Below, one piece after another: positions 9,390 to 17,363 of a stretch of DNA of 34,120 nt. This DNA is from Borrelia parkeri (GTDB lineage: Bacteria > Spirochaetota > Spirochaetia > Borreliales > Borreliaceae), in assembly GCF_023035815.1 (NCBI RefSeq), contig NZ_CP073171.1:1-34120 (forward strand), given 5' to 3'. How positions within the stretch are numbered: the first letter of the stretch is position 1; each line of letters opens with the position of its first letter. Made by a program: the position numbers and the translations under genes. Under the pieces are notes generated by a model, which was not told the origin of the DNA, searched no databases, and was given only the letters and a program-made list of their open reading frames with translations.

Positions 9390-9418
9390 GTATATAAAGA
9401 TTAAAAAAGGAAAATATC

Positions 9419-9856
9419 ATGAATAAATATGCAATATCATTAATACTTTTAAGCTCACTACTACTTTATTGTTGCAAACCCGAAATATCAAAAAAGAAAA
9501 TTAATCATGAAACAACAAATGAGTTAGTAGAAAATAAAAAAATAATACCAAAAACACCTGAAAAAAAATTAAGAGAAAAATTAAATAATACTGAAAAAAC
9601 AAATCTGGATTTCTTAAAACAAGCTTTAAATGATAATGACAAATTTAATCGGTTTATACTTTCAAACGAAAGTAAGATAAAATCTGCTCTAGAACATATA
9701 AAAACTCAAACTGAAAATTGTAATGGAAATAATGCAGAAGACCAAAAAAGAACTTTTAAAGAATTAATAAAAGCATACTTTGGTCAAATGAACGATAGTG
9801 AATTAGACCAATTTAAAACAAATGTCTTAAGTAGTTGTAATGGAGCAGGGGGTTAA
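9419..9856 (+). CDS. mlp: Mlp family lipoprotein
   Basis: The 145-residue product has a type II signal peptide (MNKYAISLILLSSLLLYCC), a Lys/Glu-rich linker and the Mlp core: KLREKLNNTEKTNLDFLKQA, then NESKIKSALEHIKTQTENCN and a C-terminal SSCNGAGG. Mlp proteins are multicopy surface lipoproteins of the cp32 prophages; their function is unclear. AAGGAAAA lies 6 bases before the ATG. The gene runs away from the terminase pseudogene and is intact, unlike that neighbour. Confidence 0.93.
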   Translation: MNKYAISLILLSSLLLYCCKPEISKKKINHETTNELVENKKIIPKTPEKKLREKLNNTEKTNLDFLKQALNDNDKFNRFILSNESKIKSALEHIKTQTENCNGNNAEDQKRTFKELIKAYFGQMNDSELDQFKTNVLSSCNGAGG

Positions 9857-10319
9857 ATGCACCTCTTATAATCAGAAAGTTAAGAAATAACATTTAAGAA
9901 AGAAAGATTTAATAAATATGTCGCTAAAAGAAATAGATAAAAGAATTAAGTAAATAGGATTAATAAATGAAAAATTAAACTTCTCCTCCTTAAAAATAAC
10001 CTTTCTGTAAAATACAAGTATTTCTACACACCAGATTTCCCATGCAATGAAGACCTTTAAAAATTGACTCTACCTTTAAGTATTTGCTAATATTTTTATA
10101 TACCTCGATACTACTTCCCATTTCAAAATTTTTATCAACCAATAAATACCTAAACGTCAAATTAGGTTTTTATTTACAAAAAATTATTTGTTAAGACTTT
10201 AGTTTTTAATAACCATTCAGTTTATAATACATATAAAAGTAACAGACTGAATCTTAAGCAAGCCTAAATATACACTTAGGCGTTAAAGAATCCTCTTTTT
10301 CCCTTTCTTTAAGTTCAAG
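9857..10319. other. Intergenic stretch, short remnants only
   Basis: There is no sustained reading frame. A short frame from about 9918 (MSLKEIDKRIK, stop) could be the start of a decayed gene but is too short to name. The region is AT-rich and lies between mlp and the replication core. Confidence 0.4.
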
Positions 10320-10474
10320 TTAAAGCACAATAGAAATATTAGTTGCTACAAAATGATAGCCCTACACACCTTTGATTTTAACTCCACTTATCTCAAATTG
10401 CTTACTTATGCATCTATAAATACAACTTTTCCATAGCATACTTGTCTTAATCCCAAAACTTTGAAGTATACTGC
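10320..10474 (-). pseudogene. C-terminal remnant of an unidentified gene
   Basis: On the minus strand about 50 codons read LQSFGIKTSMLWKSCIYRCI, then SKQFEISGVKIKGV, a TAG, then GYHFVATNISIVL and TAA at 10320. The composition looks like genuine protein rather than random AT-rich sequence. I cannot assign a family. No upstream part remains in the next 280 bases (10475-10758), which otherwise hold nothing I can support. Confidence 0.35.
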
Positions 10475-10758
10475 ATGGTAATAAAATATAACAATTACTT
10501 CTTATATATCTTAACTTAATAAAGTTAATAATAATTAGTATTAATATACTTATTATTAAATTGTATCTTTTTAAAGATTTTTATGTAAAAATAAAGACAT
10601 AAAAAGTAACATCCCTATTGCTGTATTTATACAATTCTCATATTTTAAAAGACCTACTAACCACAATTTAGTTGCCTTTCATAACAAAGATAATAAAACT
10701 CTCAGTTTTTTTACAAAAAAAACACAATCACAAAACTAATCTGGCTAAAACATCCCTT

Positions 10759-11790
10759 TCAAAGCTGCTTCCCACCTCCATTAATCTCAAGTTGACTTGA
10801 TTTTACAAATTCTAAAAATTTAAACTTGAAATTTATATCACACAACTCTTGATATACAAAGCTCTCCTTCAAAAAATCTCCAATAATAACACTCAGCTCG
10901 TCTAACTCAATATTTTTAATATCAATATCACTCTTTGACTTTAAAGATTTGGCAATATTATTTACATCCCGCTCCAATCTTGAAACCTCAGTCATTACAG
11001 CACTAATAAAATTATCATCTCTATCAATTACACAGTTTATGGCCTCATCATCTATAATAAAAAATAAATTACCTTTGTTTAAACCTGTATATAAGAGCTG
11101 CATTTGTACCTGAACATAATATTTGAAGAAGTATTTATTTTCTAAAAAATTACCTGTTTTATTGTATTCAAAAGCTGCACTTTTTAAGTAAAGATTATCA
11201 CCAACTTTGTTCTCAAGTAACTCTGCTTCTCCTGTGATGCTTACAAAGCAGCCATCAATTGTTGACCCAACTAATGTCTCACGGTCTCTGAATTTTTTAA
11301 AATAATTATACTTGTCAACACCATTTGCATATTTGTTTTTATGTAACACTTCAATATTACTTGCGTGCATACGTACAAATTCTCTAAATCCTAGGACCTC
11401 AAGCATCTTCCCCTTTCTCATCTTTAAGTTATCTTCAAATGGAATTTCTCTTCCTATAGCTTTAAGTATTCTATTCCGAATTAATTTTTCTAAAGAATCA
11501 GCACCAATAAACATGCTTCCATTCTCACTTGCACCCATATGCTTTAATGCTTCTCTTTGCATACTAAAATAAACCTTACTATTAAACTTAAAACACTCAT
11601 CCTTACCAATTTTTGGTAATTTACGTCTTACCTTACTTATTTTACTTACTTGTTTTTGCTTACCCTGAATTTTTTCTTGACTTTGATATGAAAATGATTC
11701 AAATTCTTTAAACATCATTTGTCCATACAAACCAAATTGTTTTATCTCTACCTCTGATCTTTGATTAATTATTTTTGTTACATTTATCAT
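10759..11790 (-). CDS. DUF244 protein, YqaJ/lambda-exonuclease-like nuclease
   Basis: The 343-residue protein matches the Borrelia DUF244 family. It shows a PD-(D/E)XK nuclease core: Glu131 in GKMLEVLGF, Asp179 in GSTIDG, Glu193-Asn-Lys195 in LLENK, then YVQVQMQLL (227-231), a glutamine motif typical of YqaJ-type viral exonucleases. Such enzymes digest one DNA strand from ends and work with an annealing protein in phage recombination. TAGGAG lies 7 bases before the ATG. A perfect -35 (TTGACA at 11841-11836) lies upstream, overlapped by a palindrome shared with the thyX promoter. The gene is divergent from the PF57 partition gene across the candidate origin, and an ERF-type annealing gene (now broken) lies past the partition locus. 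Confidence 0.8.
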   Translation of the reverse strand: MINVTKIINQRSEVEIKQFGLYGQMMFKEFESFSYQSQEKIQGKQKQVSKISKVRRKLPKIGKDECFKFNSKVYFSMQREALKHMGASENGSMFIGADSLEKLIRNRILKAIGREIPFEDNLKMRKGKMLEVLGFREFVRMHASNIEVLHKNKYANGVDKYNYFKKFRDRETLVGSTIDGCFVSITGEAELLENKVGDNLYLKSAAFEYNKTGNFLENKYFFKYYVQVQMQLLYTGLNKGNLFFIIDDEAINCVIDRDDNFISAVMTEVSRLERDVNNIAKSLKSKSDIDIKNIELDELSVIIGDFLKESFVYQELCDINFKFKFLEFVKSSQLEINGGGKQL

Positions 11791-11963
11791 GTTAAACTCC
11801 TACTTTATGAAGTACTAAAAACACAAAATTGTTTTTGTCAAAACTTTTGATATATTTTTTTTGTTAATCTAATAAAAATATTTTATTTTTACTAACTAAT
11901 GATTTACTTATTACTAATAATTGGGTTATTATTAACAGTAATAAGAACAAAAGGAGTTTAATA
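11791..11963. other. Candidate replication origin between divergent genes
   Basis: This 173-bp, very AT-rich gap separates the divergent nuclease and PF57 genes. It holds a nested inverted repeat: CTTATTACT (11907-11915) with AGTAATAAG (11937-11945), and inside it AATAA (11916-11920) with TTATT (11926-11930). A possible PF57 promoter is TTGTTA (11861-11866), 17 bases, TATTTT (11884-11889). In other Borrelia linear plasmids the sequence next to the PF57/62 gene is needed for autonomous replication, so the origin assignment rests on position and structure. Confidence 0.5.
11836..11852. promoter_or_regulatory. Palindromic operator-like site at the nuclease promoter
   Basis: TGTCAAAACTTTTGATA contains the perfect 13-base palindrome TCAAAACTTTTGA and overlaps the minus-strand -35 TTGACA of the DUF244 gene. 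It is identical at 15 of 17 positions to the palindrome inside the thyX promoter spacer (1602-1618). Confidence 0.5.
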
Positions 11964-13076
11964 ATGGAGAATAAACAAGCTACAAAGCTTGATATACAAT
12001 GTCACAATAAATACCAACACAAACTAATAGTACTAATATCAACAATTGAATATATCAATAATAAAAATAAAAAATACACACAAAGCAATCTACTTTACTA
12101 CTTTAATGGAAACTTAAAACGCAATGGACACAAAGAAACCACTCTTAAAACACTTCAAAAATATCTTTATAAATTAGAAAAAGTATTTAAAGTAACAATT
12201 AATTATCACAAACATTTGGGTGTTAACATGGGAACTGAAGTTCATTACAAACTTAAATACTCTAAAAAAGAATGTCATCACATAATCAATAAACACTTTA
12301 GAGAAAAAAAAGAAGAAAGACACAAAAACCGTGTAAATGGCTACTTAAAAAAAAGATGTAATAAAAAGGAGAGTGTAGAAAAAGCAGAGTGTTTCAATAA
12401 TAAATATAATAAAATAGAAGAAGATAAAAACATAAAATCTATAGAAAGATTACAACTAGAGAAGTACGCTAAGAAATGCAATTTTAAATCAAATGCTTTC
12501 CTTTCTATTTTGAATTTAGAAGCGAAAAAAGATTTTAAAATTCAATTATTGAAAGCCATTAAAATAGCTGAAAATTGTAGTTACGAAAAAACAAATAGCA
12601 TTAAACCAAATAACAGTAAGCTTAAGAGTAAACAAAAAGAATTAACTAAGATACTAAATGAGACAAAATCTAATTTAAGGGATGAGGGATATGACAGTAA
12701 ACGATTAGAAACACAAATACAAAACGTGTATGAACAATATAAAAACAAGCCCCACTTTATCATAGAAAAAGATAAATACAGTGATTTAAAAAAGATAATA
12801 GAAAAAATTAAAAAGTCAGTTGAGTGTGTTAAAACAAATAATAAGGAAAATAAAAAAGATATTAGGAACAACATCTTTAGCATACTCATTGATCAATTAA
12901 GGCATAAAATAAGAATTGAAATGTTTGTACCATTGCTGAAAGAATATTTAGGTAAACAGGTAAAATTGGAGTATGGAAAAGTATTTAATAATCATTATTA
13001 CTATGATTTTTTAGATTTAATAAAGAATGATCAAAAATACCTGAATGATAATGAATTTAAACAGGTTATTAATTAG
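11964..13076 (+). CDS. Plasmid replication/maintenance protein, PF57/62 family
   Basis: The 370-residue, Lys/Asn-rich basic protein begins MENKQATKLDIQCHNKYQHK and contains KRNGHKETTLKTLQKYLYKL, the conserved N-terminal region of Borrelia PF57/62 proteins. These act as the probable replication initiators of Borrelia plasmids. The middle is a low-complexity charged coil (about residues 90-310). AAAGGAG lies 7 bases before the ATG. It is the first gene of the PF57-PF50-PF32-PF49 maintenance cluster; the next gene begins 10 bases past its stop, with a ribosome site overlapping the end. Confidence 0.9.
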   Translation: MENKQATKLDIQCHNKYQHKLIVLISTIEYINNKNKKYTQSNLLYYFNGNLKRNGHKETTLKTLQKYLYKLEKVFKVTINYHKHLGVNMGTEVHYKLKYSKKECHHIINKHFREKKEERHKNRVNGYLKKRCNKKESVEKAECFNNKYNKIEEDKNIKSIERLQLEKYAKKCNFKSNAFLSILNLEAKKDFKIQLLKAIKIAENCSYEKTNSIKPNNSKLKSKQKELTKILNETKSNLRDEGYDSKRLETQIQNVYEQYKNKPHFIIEKDKYSDLKKIIEKIKKSVECVKTNNKENKKDIRNNIFSILIDQLRHKIRIEMFVPLLKEYLGKQVKLEYGKVFNNHYYYDFLDLIKNDQKYLNDNEFKQVIN

Positions 13077-13086
13077 AGGACTTGTT

Positions 13087-13644
13087 ATGAATGATGTAAT
13101 AGAAAATGCAGAGAAAAAAATAAGGTTAATTCCAAAAGAAGAAAAACTTCTTTTTATTAGGATAGAAGAAATTGAGGGTCGAAAAATATATCACACTAAA
13201 ATTATGGAAGATTTATACAAATTTGGAATTTATAAAAGTATAAAAAGTATGTTTTTTATTTCATTTAGAGGGTTGTTTAATCAAAACAAGATCGAATATT
13301 TTCATTTATTTCCTATACAAGAAGGAGACAAATTCTTAGGAATTTTTTATAGATACAGAAGACCAATAAAAAATATTGTTATGAAATATGAAGAAAATGG
13401 AGTAATAAAAACATCTACATTTTCAAAAGTATACTATTTAGAATTTAGATTTAAAAAGGGTAGTGTTTGTTGTTATCTTAAAGGGATATCTCGTTTACTT
13501 AAAAAAGAGAAGTTCGATACAAAATATTACCAATCTTTAATTCATATAATAAAAAAATTAGAAAGAGAAGTATATGAATTTTACGGAAAGAAATTACCAG
13601 AAGGAGGTTTGATTGAAAAATGGATACAAAAAAACCAAAAGTAA
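13087..13644 (+). CDS. Plasmid maintenance protein, PF50 (DUF226)
   Basis: The 185-residue product begins MNDVIENAEKKIRLI and carries the DUF226 core (FFISFRGLFNQNKIEYFHLF, then GIFYRYRRPIKNIV and VYYLEFRFKKGSVCCYLKGI). This family occurs only in Borrelia plasmid partition clusters and is thought to assist replication or stability. I take the ATG at 13087, 7 bases after AGAGGA, rather than an upstream in-frame ATG at 13045 that would overlap PF57. Its last 25 bases overlap the start of the ParA gene, implying translational coupling. Confidence 0.88.
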   Translation: MNDVIENAEKKIRLIPKEEKLLFIRIEEIEGRKIYHTKIMEDLYKFGIYKSIKSMFFISFRGLFNQNKIEYFHLFPIQEGDKFLGIFYRYRRPIKNIVMKYEENGVIKTSTFSKVYYLEFRFKKGSVCCYLKGISRLLKKEKFDTKYYQSLIHIIKKLEREVYEFYGKKLPEGGLIEKWIQKNQK

Positions 13645-14360
13645 TAACAATAGCATCAATTAAAGGTGGTGTTGGAAAAAGTACAAGCTCAATCATACTT
13701 GCAACATTATTGGCTCAAAAGTGTAAAGTTTTACTAATAGATATGGATACACAAGCATCAACAACTAGTTATTTTTATGAAAAGATAGAAAAACTTAATG
13801 TTAATTTAACTAAATTTAATATTTATGAGATTTTAAAAGAAAGCATAGATATTGAGAGTTCTATCATTAATATAGACAATAATCTTGATTTAATTCCTAG
13901 TTACTTAACTTTACATAATTTTAATGAAGAAAAAATTGAATGTAAAGATATTTTATTAAAAACCAGTTTAGGTACTTTATGTTTTGAATATGATTATATA
14001 GTTATTGATACAAATCCTAGTTTAGACATTACATTGAAAAATGCACTTATATGTAGTGATTATGTAATAGTTCCAATGACGGCTGAGAAGTGGGCAGTTG
14101 AAAGTTTAGATTTATTTAATTTTTTCATAAAAAAATTGAAGTTAACTTTACCTATATTTTTAATAATAACAAGATTTAAAAAGAATAAAACGCATAAAGC
14201 ATTGTTTGAGATTTTAAAAAAAAGTGACAGATTTTTAGGAATAATATCGGAAAGAGAAGACTTAAATAGGAGAATAGCAGAGAACAATATTTTTGATTTA
14301 AGTAAAGATTATATAAAAGAATATGAAAGTATTTTAGAAAAATTTTTAAAGAAAACATAA
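13620..14360 (+). CDS. parA: ParA-type partition ATPase, PF32 family
   Basis: The 246-residue Walker-type ATPase separates plasmid copies at division; in Borrelia the PF32 allele correlates with plasmid compatibility type. Walker A is KGGVGKST (residues 15-22), with the deviant signature lysine Lys15. The A' motif is LLIDMDTQAS (Asp41, Asp43) and the switch region is VIDTNPSLD. AAGGAGG lies 12 bases before the ATG, inside the PF50 gene. The stop is followed by a 15-base palindrome before PF49. Confidence 0.95.
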   Translation: MDTKKPKVITIASIKGGVGKSTSSIILATLLAQKCKVLLIDMDTQASTTSYFYEKIEKLNVNLTKFNIYEILKESIDIESSIINIDNNLDLIPSYLTLHNFNEEKIECKDILLKTSLGTLCFEYDYIVIDTNPSLDITLKNALICSDYVIVPMTAEKWAVESLDLFNFFIKKLKLTLPIFLIITRFKKNKTHKALFEILKKSDRFLGIISEREDLNRRIAENNIFDLSKDYIKEYESILEKFLKKT

Positions 14361-14363
14361 ATC

Positions 14364-14378
14364 GTCTAATTATTAGAC
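14364..14378. promoter_or_regulatory. Palindrome between parA and PF49
   Basis: GTCTAATTATTAGAC is perfectly symmetrical around its central T and lies in the 41-base gap between the two partition genes. It could be a partition-protein binding site or an operator. The half-site GTCTAAT recurs at 15073, next to another palindrome (15076-15092). Confidence 0.45.
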
Positions 14379-14401
14379 AATTTATTAAAAAGGAGTTTGG
14401 A

Positions 14402-14938
14402 ATGGATATAAAGATAAATAAAAGAGTTTTAAATGATAATGGAAGTTATGTTATTAATGATGGTGCATTAAATTATTACAATTCTTTAAAAGAAAAATTA
14501 AAAATTAATTCTAAAAAAGAAATTTATTGTAAACTAGAAACATTGAAAATTTTAAAAGAAATAAAAGATAATCAGTATTATAAGTTAGATGGTTATAAAA
14601 ATTTTGATTCCTTTTCTAAGGATTTTAGACTTGCAAGAGCCCAAGTTTATAATTATTTAAAGATTGCTAATGCAATAGAAGAAGGAGTTATAGAAGAAGA
14701 ATTTTTGATAAAAAATGGAATATTAGAAACATTAGTTATATTAAGGAATAAGGAAACTAAAACAATAAAGAAGTCAAGACAAAATTCAATCAAACCTCTT
14801 CGTTTCCAACTTAAAAGTCGAGATAGTTATGATTTTTATAAGAAAAATGGTAAGTTTACAAGCTTCTTAATGGATAAGTTATTTAGAGACAAAAAAGATT
14901 TATTAGAAGAAGTTATGAAAGAATTTAAAGGAGAATAA
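14402..14938 (+). CDS. Plasmid partition protein, PF49 (ParB-like role)
   Basis: The 178-residue product begins MDIKINKRVLNDNGSYVIN and has the PF49 core KLDGYKNFDSFSKDFRLARA, followed by QVYNYLKIANAIEEGVIEEE. That stretch looks like a helix-turn-helix DNA-binding region, as in ParB-like proteins. PF49 is the usual last gene of the Borrelia partition cluster and is presumed to contact the partition site. AAAGGAG lies 6 bases before the ATG. C-terminal residues are basic and charged. Confidence 0.88.
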   Translation: MDIKINKRVLNDNGSYVINDGALNYYNSLKEKLKINSKKEIYCKLETLKILKEIKDNQYYKLDGYKNFDSFSKDFRLARAQVYNYLKIANAIEEGVIEEEFLIKNGILETLVILRNKETKTIKKSRQNSIKPLRFQLKSRDSYDFYKKNGKFTSFLMDKLFRDKKDLLEEVMKEFKGE

Positions 14939-15075
14939 GTAAAGAGTTTATAAAGGAAGTATTAAATTTTGTCTTAAAGTTATATAATGATGGTTTTAAT
15001 TATAAATATTAAAGGAAGGAATGAATTCACTTGAATAATAAATTATTAATGTAAAATTTTGAACCGGATTTGTCT

Positions 15076-15092
15076 AATACTTAATAAGTATT
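15076..15092. repeat. Palindrome downstream of PF49
   Basis: AATACTTAATAAGTATT has perfect 8-base arms around a central A, and GTCTAAT (15073-15079) overlaps its left edge. It lies just upstream of the candidate sRNA promoter and could be a partition site or operator. Other parts of 14939-15110 show no gene. Confidence 0.4.
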
Positions 15093-15112
15093 TAGTATTT
15101 GCTAATATTAAT

Positions 15113-15140
15113 TGAATTTTGTTTGAAAAAGTAATATAAT
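15113..15140 (+). promoter_or_regulatory. Strong promoter in the PF49-ERF gap
   Basis: TTGAAT (15113-15118), 16 bases, TATAAT (15135-15140). No reading frame of note follows for more than 200 bases, but a terminator hairpin ends at 15250, suggesting a non-coding transcript. Confidence 0.65.
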
Positions 15141-15146
15141 CCGTTA

Positions 15147-15250
15147 TTAGGTATTGTTCATTGTGAACTGCCTTTTGTTCTTTCATGTTAGAGACGTTAG
15201 AGTTTAGTTAAGTATTCTATTAAGAATTTTTAATTAAACTCTAATTTTTT
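15147..15250 (+). ncRNA. Candidate small RNA beside the partition locus
   Basis: Transcription from the promoter at 15113-15140 should start near 15147 and stop after about 100 bases at a hairpin: TTAGAGTTTAGTTAA (15197-15211) pairs with TTAATTAAACTCTAA (15230-15244), 14 of 15 pairs plus one G-U, followed by TTTTTT (15245-15250). An inner ATTCT/AGAAT pair extends it. A second perfect hairpin, GTTCA-TTG-TGAAC (15156-15168), lies near the 5' end. There is no start codon with a ribosome site. The position suggests a role in copy number, incompatibility or antitoxin-like control, but function is unknown. Confidence 0.5.
15197..15250 (+). terminator. Intrinsic terminator of candidate sRNA
   Basis: A long stem (15197-15211 with 15230-15244) with an inner ATTCT/AGAAT pair is followed directly by a six-T run. 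It lies more than 250 bases past PF49, so it more likely serves the intergenic promoter. Confidence 0.75.
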
Positions 15251-15377
15251 GTTAGGTAATTTTATACATTAATTCCATATCTAAGTTATTGTATTTATAA
15301 ATTTTTATTGCTAAATTGATAAATACAATTTTTTTGTTATATTATTTTGTTTATAAGAAGAAAAAAGCAGTTTAAAT

Positions 15378-16252
15378 ATGATAAAAAATATTGTAAATAT
15401 AATAACTAGAATGTGTAAAGCAAGTAAGAATCAAGCAAGGATAAACTTTTTAAAGTCTTTGCACAGTCTACGTATGAATTTAAGTGGTGTTGCTAAGAAC
15501 CTTAATGGATATGGGTATAAATATCAAGATTTTAATGAGATAATAAGGGAAATTAAGAGTGTTATAAAGAACAATAATTTGGACATTGATTTCATGCAAT
15601 GCCCAACATTTAAAGTTGTAGGAAATAATACAATTAATGTTATTACAACAACATTTTACAGTCCCAATAATGGATATGAATATTCATTTGATACACTTGT
15701 TTACAGCAAAGAATTAATATCAACGAGAGCAAAGATCAAAATACATTATCTCAACTTGTAGGTTCATGTATAACATATCATAAAAGATATGCTCTTGTAG
15801 GATACCTATCAATTGAGAGTGAAGTTGACACTGATGCTAGTTCCTTAAGTCATATTCAAGAAAATAGTAAAGAAAAAATTAGTAGTATCAATGTTCCACT
15901 TATAAATTCTCTGAAGGAAACTAAAATCGTTAATATTGAAACAGTAACTAAAAGTACAATAAAACAACAATTTGTGAGTCATAAATCTGTAACTAAGTTT
16001 GAGAGTCTGTCTAAACGTATACCTGCTAAGTATCATTATTACAAGAACTTGTTACAAGCATCTAAAAGGATGCATTCGGTGTTAGATATGGTACCTTTTG
16101 ATAGTTTAGAAATGATAAATAAGTTTTTATTACAATTAAAGGATGCTAATGATTCTAATATACTTGAGTATTTTGAAGCTAAACCAGAGCTTAAAACTAT
16201 AAAGTATTGGACTGAGCTTATAAATAATTATTTAACTTATTTTATCTCTTAA
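15378..16252 (+). pseudogene. ERF-family single-strand annealing protein, frameshifted
   Basis: The first part (15378-15761) reads NLNGYGYKYQDFNEIIREIK and KNNNLDIDFMQC, the ERF core; the second frame continues from about 15734 with QLVGSCITYHKRYALVGYLS and SEVDTDA, the usual second half of the ERF domain, to 16252. The frames meet at AAA (15731-15733), where one more A restores a protein of about 291 residues. ERF proteins anneal single strands in phage recombination and pair with exonucleases such as the DUF244 protein here. A GTG at 15974 is unlikely to be a true start. The 3' end directly abuts the first plus-strand vlp cassette. Confidence 0.8.
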
Positions 16253-16276
16253 TAAGAACTTATATTATTTTAATTA

Positions 16277-17239
16277 CAGAGTTTTAAGAGTAGATTCTTA
16301 AAATCTATTATTAGTTTAAGTAATGACTTCTTAAATGTTTTCACTTCCTTTACTGATATGGTTGGAGGGGTTTTAGGTTTTGATACTAATACTAAAAAGT
16401 CTGATGTTGCAGCTTACTTTAAGAAGATTCATGACACTGTTTCATCTACTAAAGAGGCCTTTGAGAGAATTGTTACTAATATGAAGAGTGAAAATAACCC
16501 TAATACTACTACAACTGAGACCGCAGTAAATAAATTGGTTACAACCACTCTTGATAAAATAATCCAGGGCACTAAAACCGTTAGTGAGGTTATTGGTACT
16601 ATAGGTGATAAGTTGCTTGGTAATGTTGCTGCTGCCAATGCTGCTGGTGTTGCTGGTACTGAAGTCGATAAACTAGTAAAGGGTATTAAATCAATTGTAG
16701 ACGTGGCACTTGGAGATAAAGGTAATTCTGAGGCTGGTACCGATAAAAAAGCCGATGATCTTGGAGTAAGAACTGCTAATGCTGGGGATGGTGAGGCAGG
16801 TAAATTATTTGCTAATGCAGCTATTGCTAATGATCCTAAAAAATCAGCAGCAGATTCTGCTAAAGCTGTTGGGGCTGTAACTGGTGCTGATATTCTAAAA
16901 GCTATGGTTAAAGAAAATGGTGATTCTGCTAAGCTAGCTAAAGAAACAACCGGAAATGTTTCTTTAGCTCCTAAAGATGCTACTATTGCAGGAGGAATAG
17001 CATTAAGAGCTATGGCTAAGGAAGGAAAGTTTGCTGGTCCTAGTGCTGCTGATAATGATTATGCTCCTGCAGTTAAAGGTGCAGCAGTAAGTGCAGTAAC
17101 TAAAGCATTGGGTACTCTAACTATTGCTATAAGAAACACTATTGATTTGGGCCTTAAAACAGTTAAAGATGCTATTAAATTTAATACTACTGATACTACT
17201 GATACTACTGATAATCAGACTCCTGAAACTAAAAGTTAA
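16277..17239 (+). pseudogene. vlp: Silent vlp cassette, type A, 5'-truncated
   Basis: Homology to full type A copies begins abruptly at CAGAGT (16277), in the codons for the PQS of EDPQSR. There is no leader, lipobox, ATG or ribosome site. The frame then reads [40 protein letters not shown], variable Ala-rich loops, [20 protein letters not shown] and a C-terminal [20 protein letters not shown], ending in a Thr-rich tail. The cassette follows the ERF pseudogene by 24 bases and opens the plus-strand archive. It can act only as donor sequence. Confidence 0.85.
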
Positions 17240-17283
17240 TAATCAGAATTAATAACAAATACATAACTAAATAAAGTCATTTT

Positions 17284-17321
17284 AGGAAAACTTTTCTCTT
17301 TATGAGAATTGTTTTCCTTTT
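17284..17321 (+). repeat. Downstream homology block with terminator hairpin
   Basis: AGGAAAAC (17284-17291) pairs with GTTTTCCT (17311-17318), with inner TTCTC/GAGAA pairing and a T-rich end. The preceding AACTAAATAAAGTCATTT is part of the same conserved block. It ends the type A cassette. Confidence 0.8.
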
Positions 17322-17363
17322 ACCTATATCTTGCCCTCCTGAGTAAAAAGGAGGCACGTGATA

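Noticed and set aside
15974..16252. Separate small gene starting at GTG 15974
   Set aside because: The frame continues upstream without a stop to 15734 and carries the second half of the ERF domain, so it is part of the frameshifted ERF gene.
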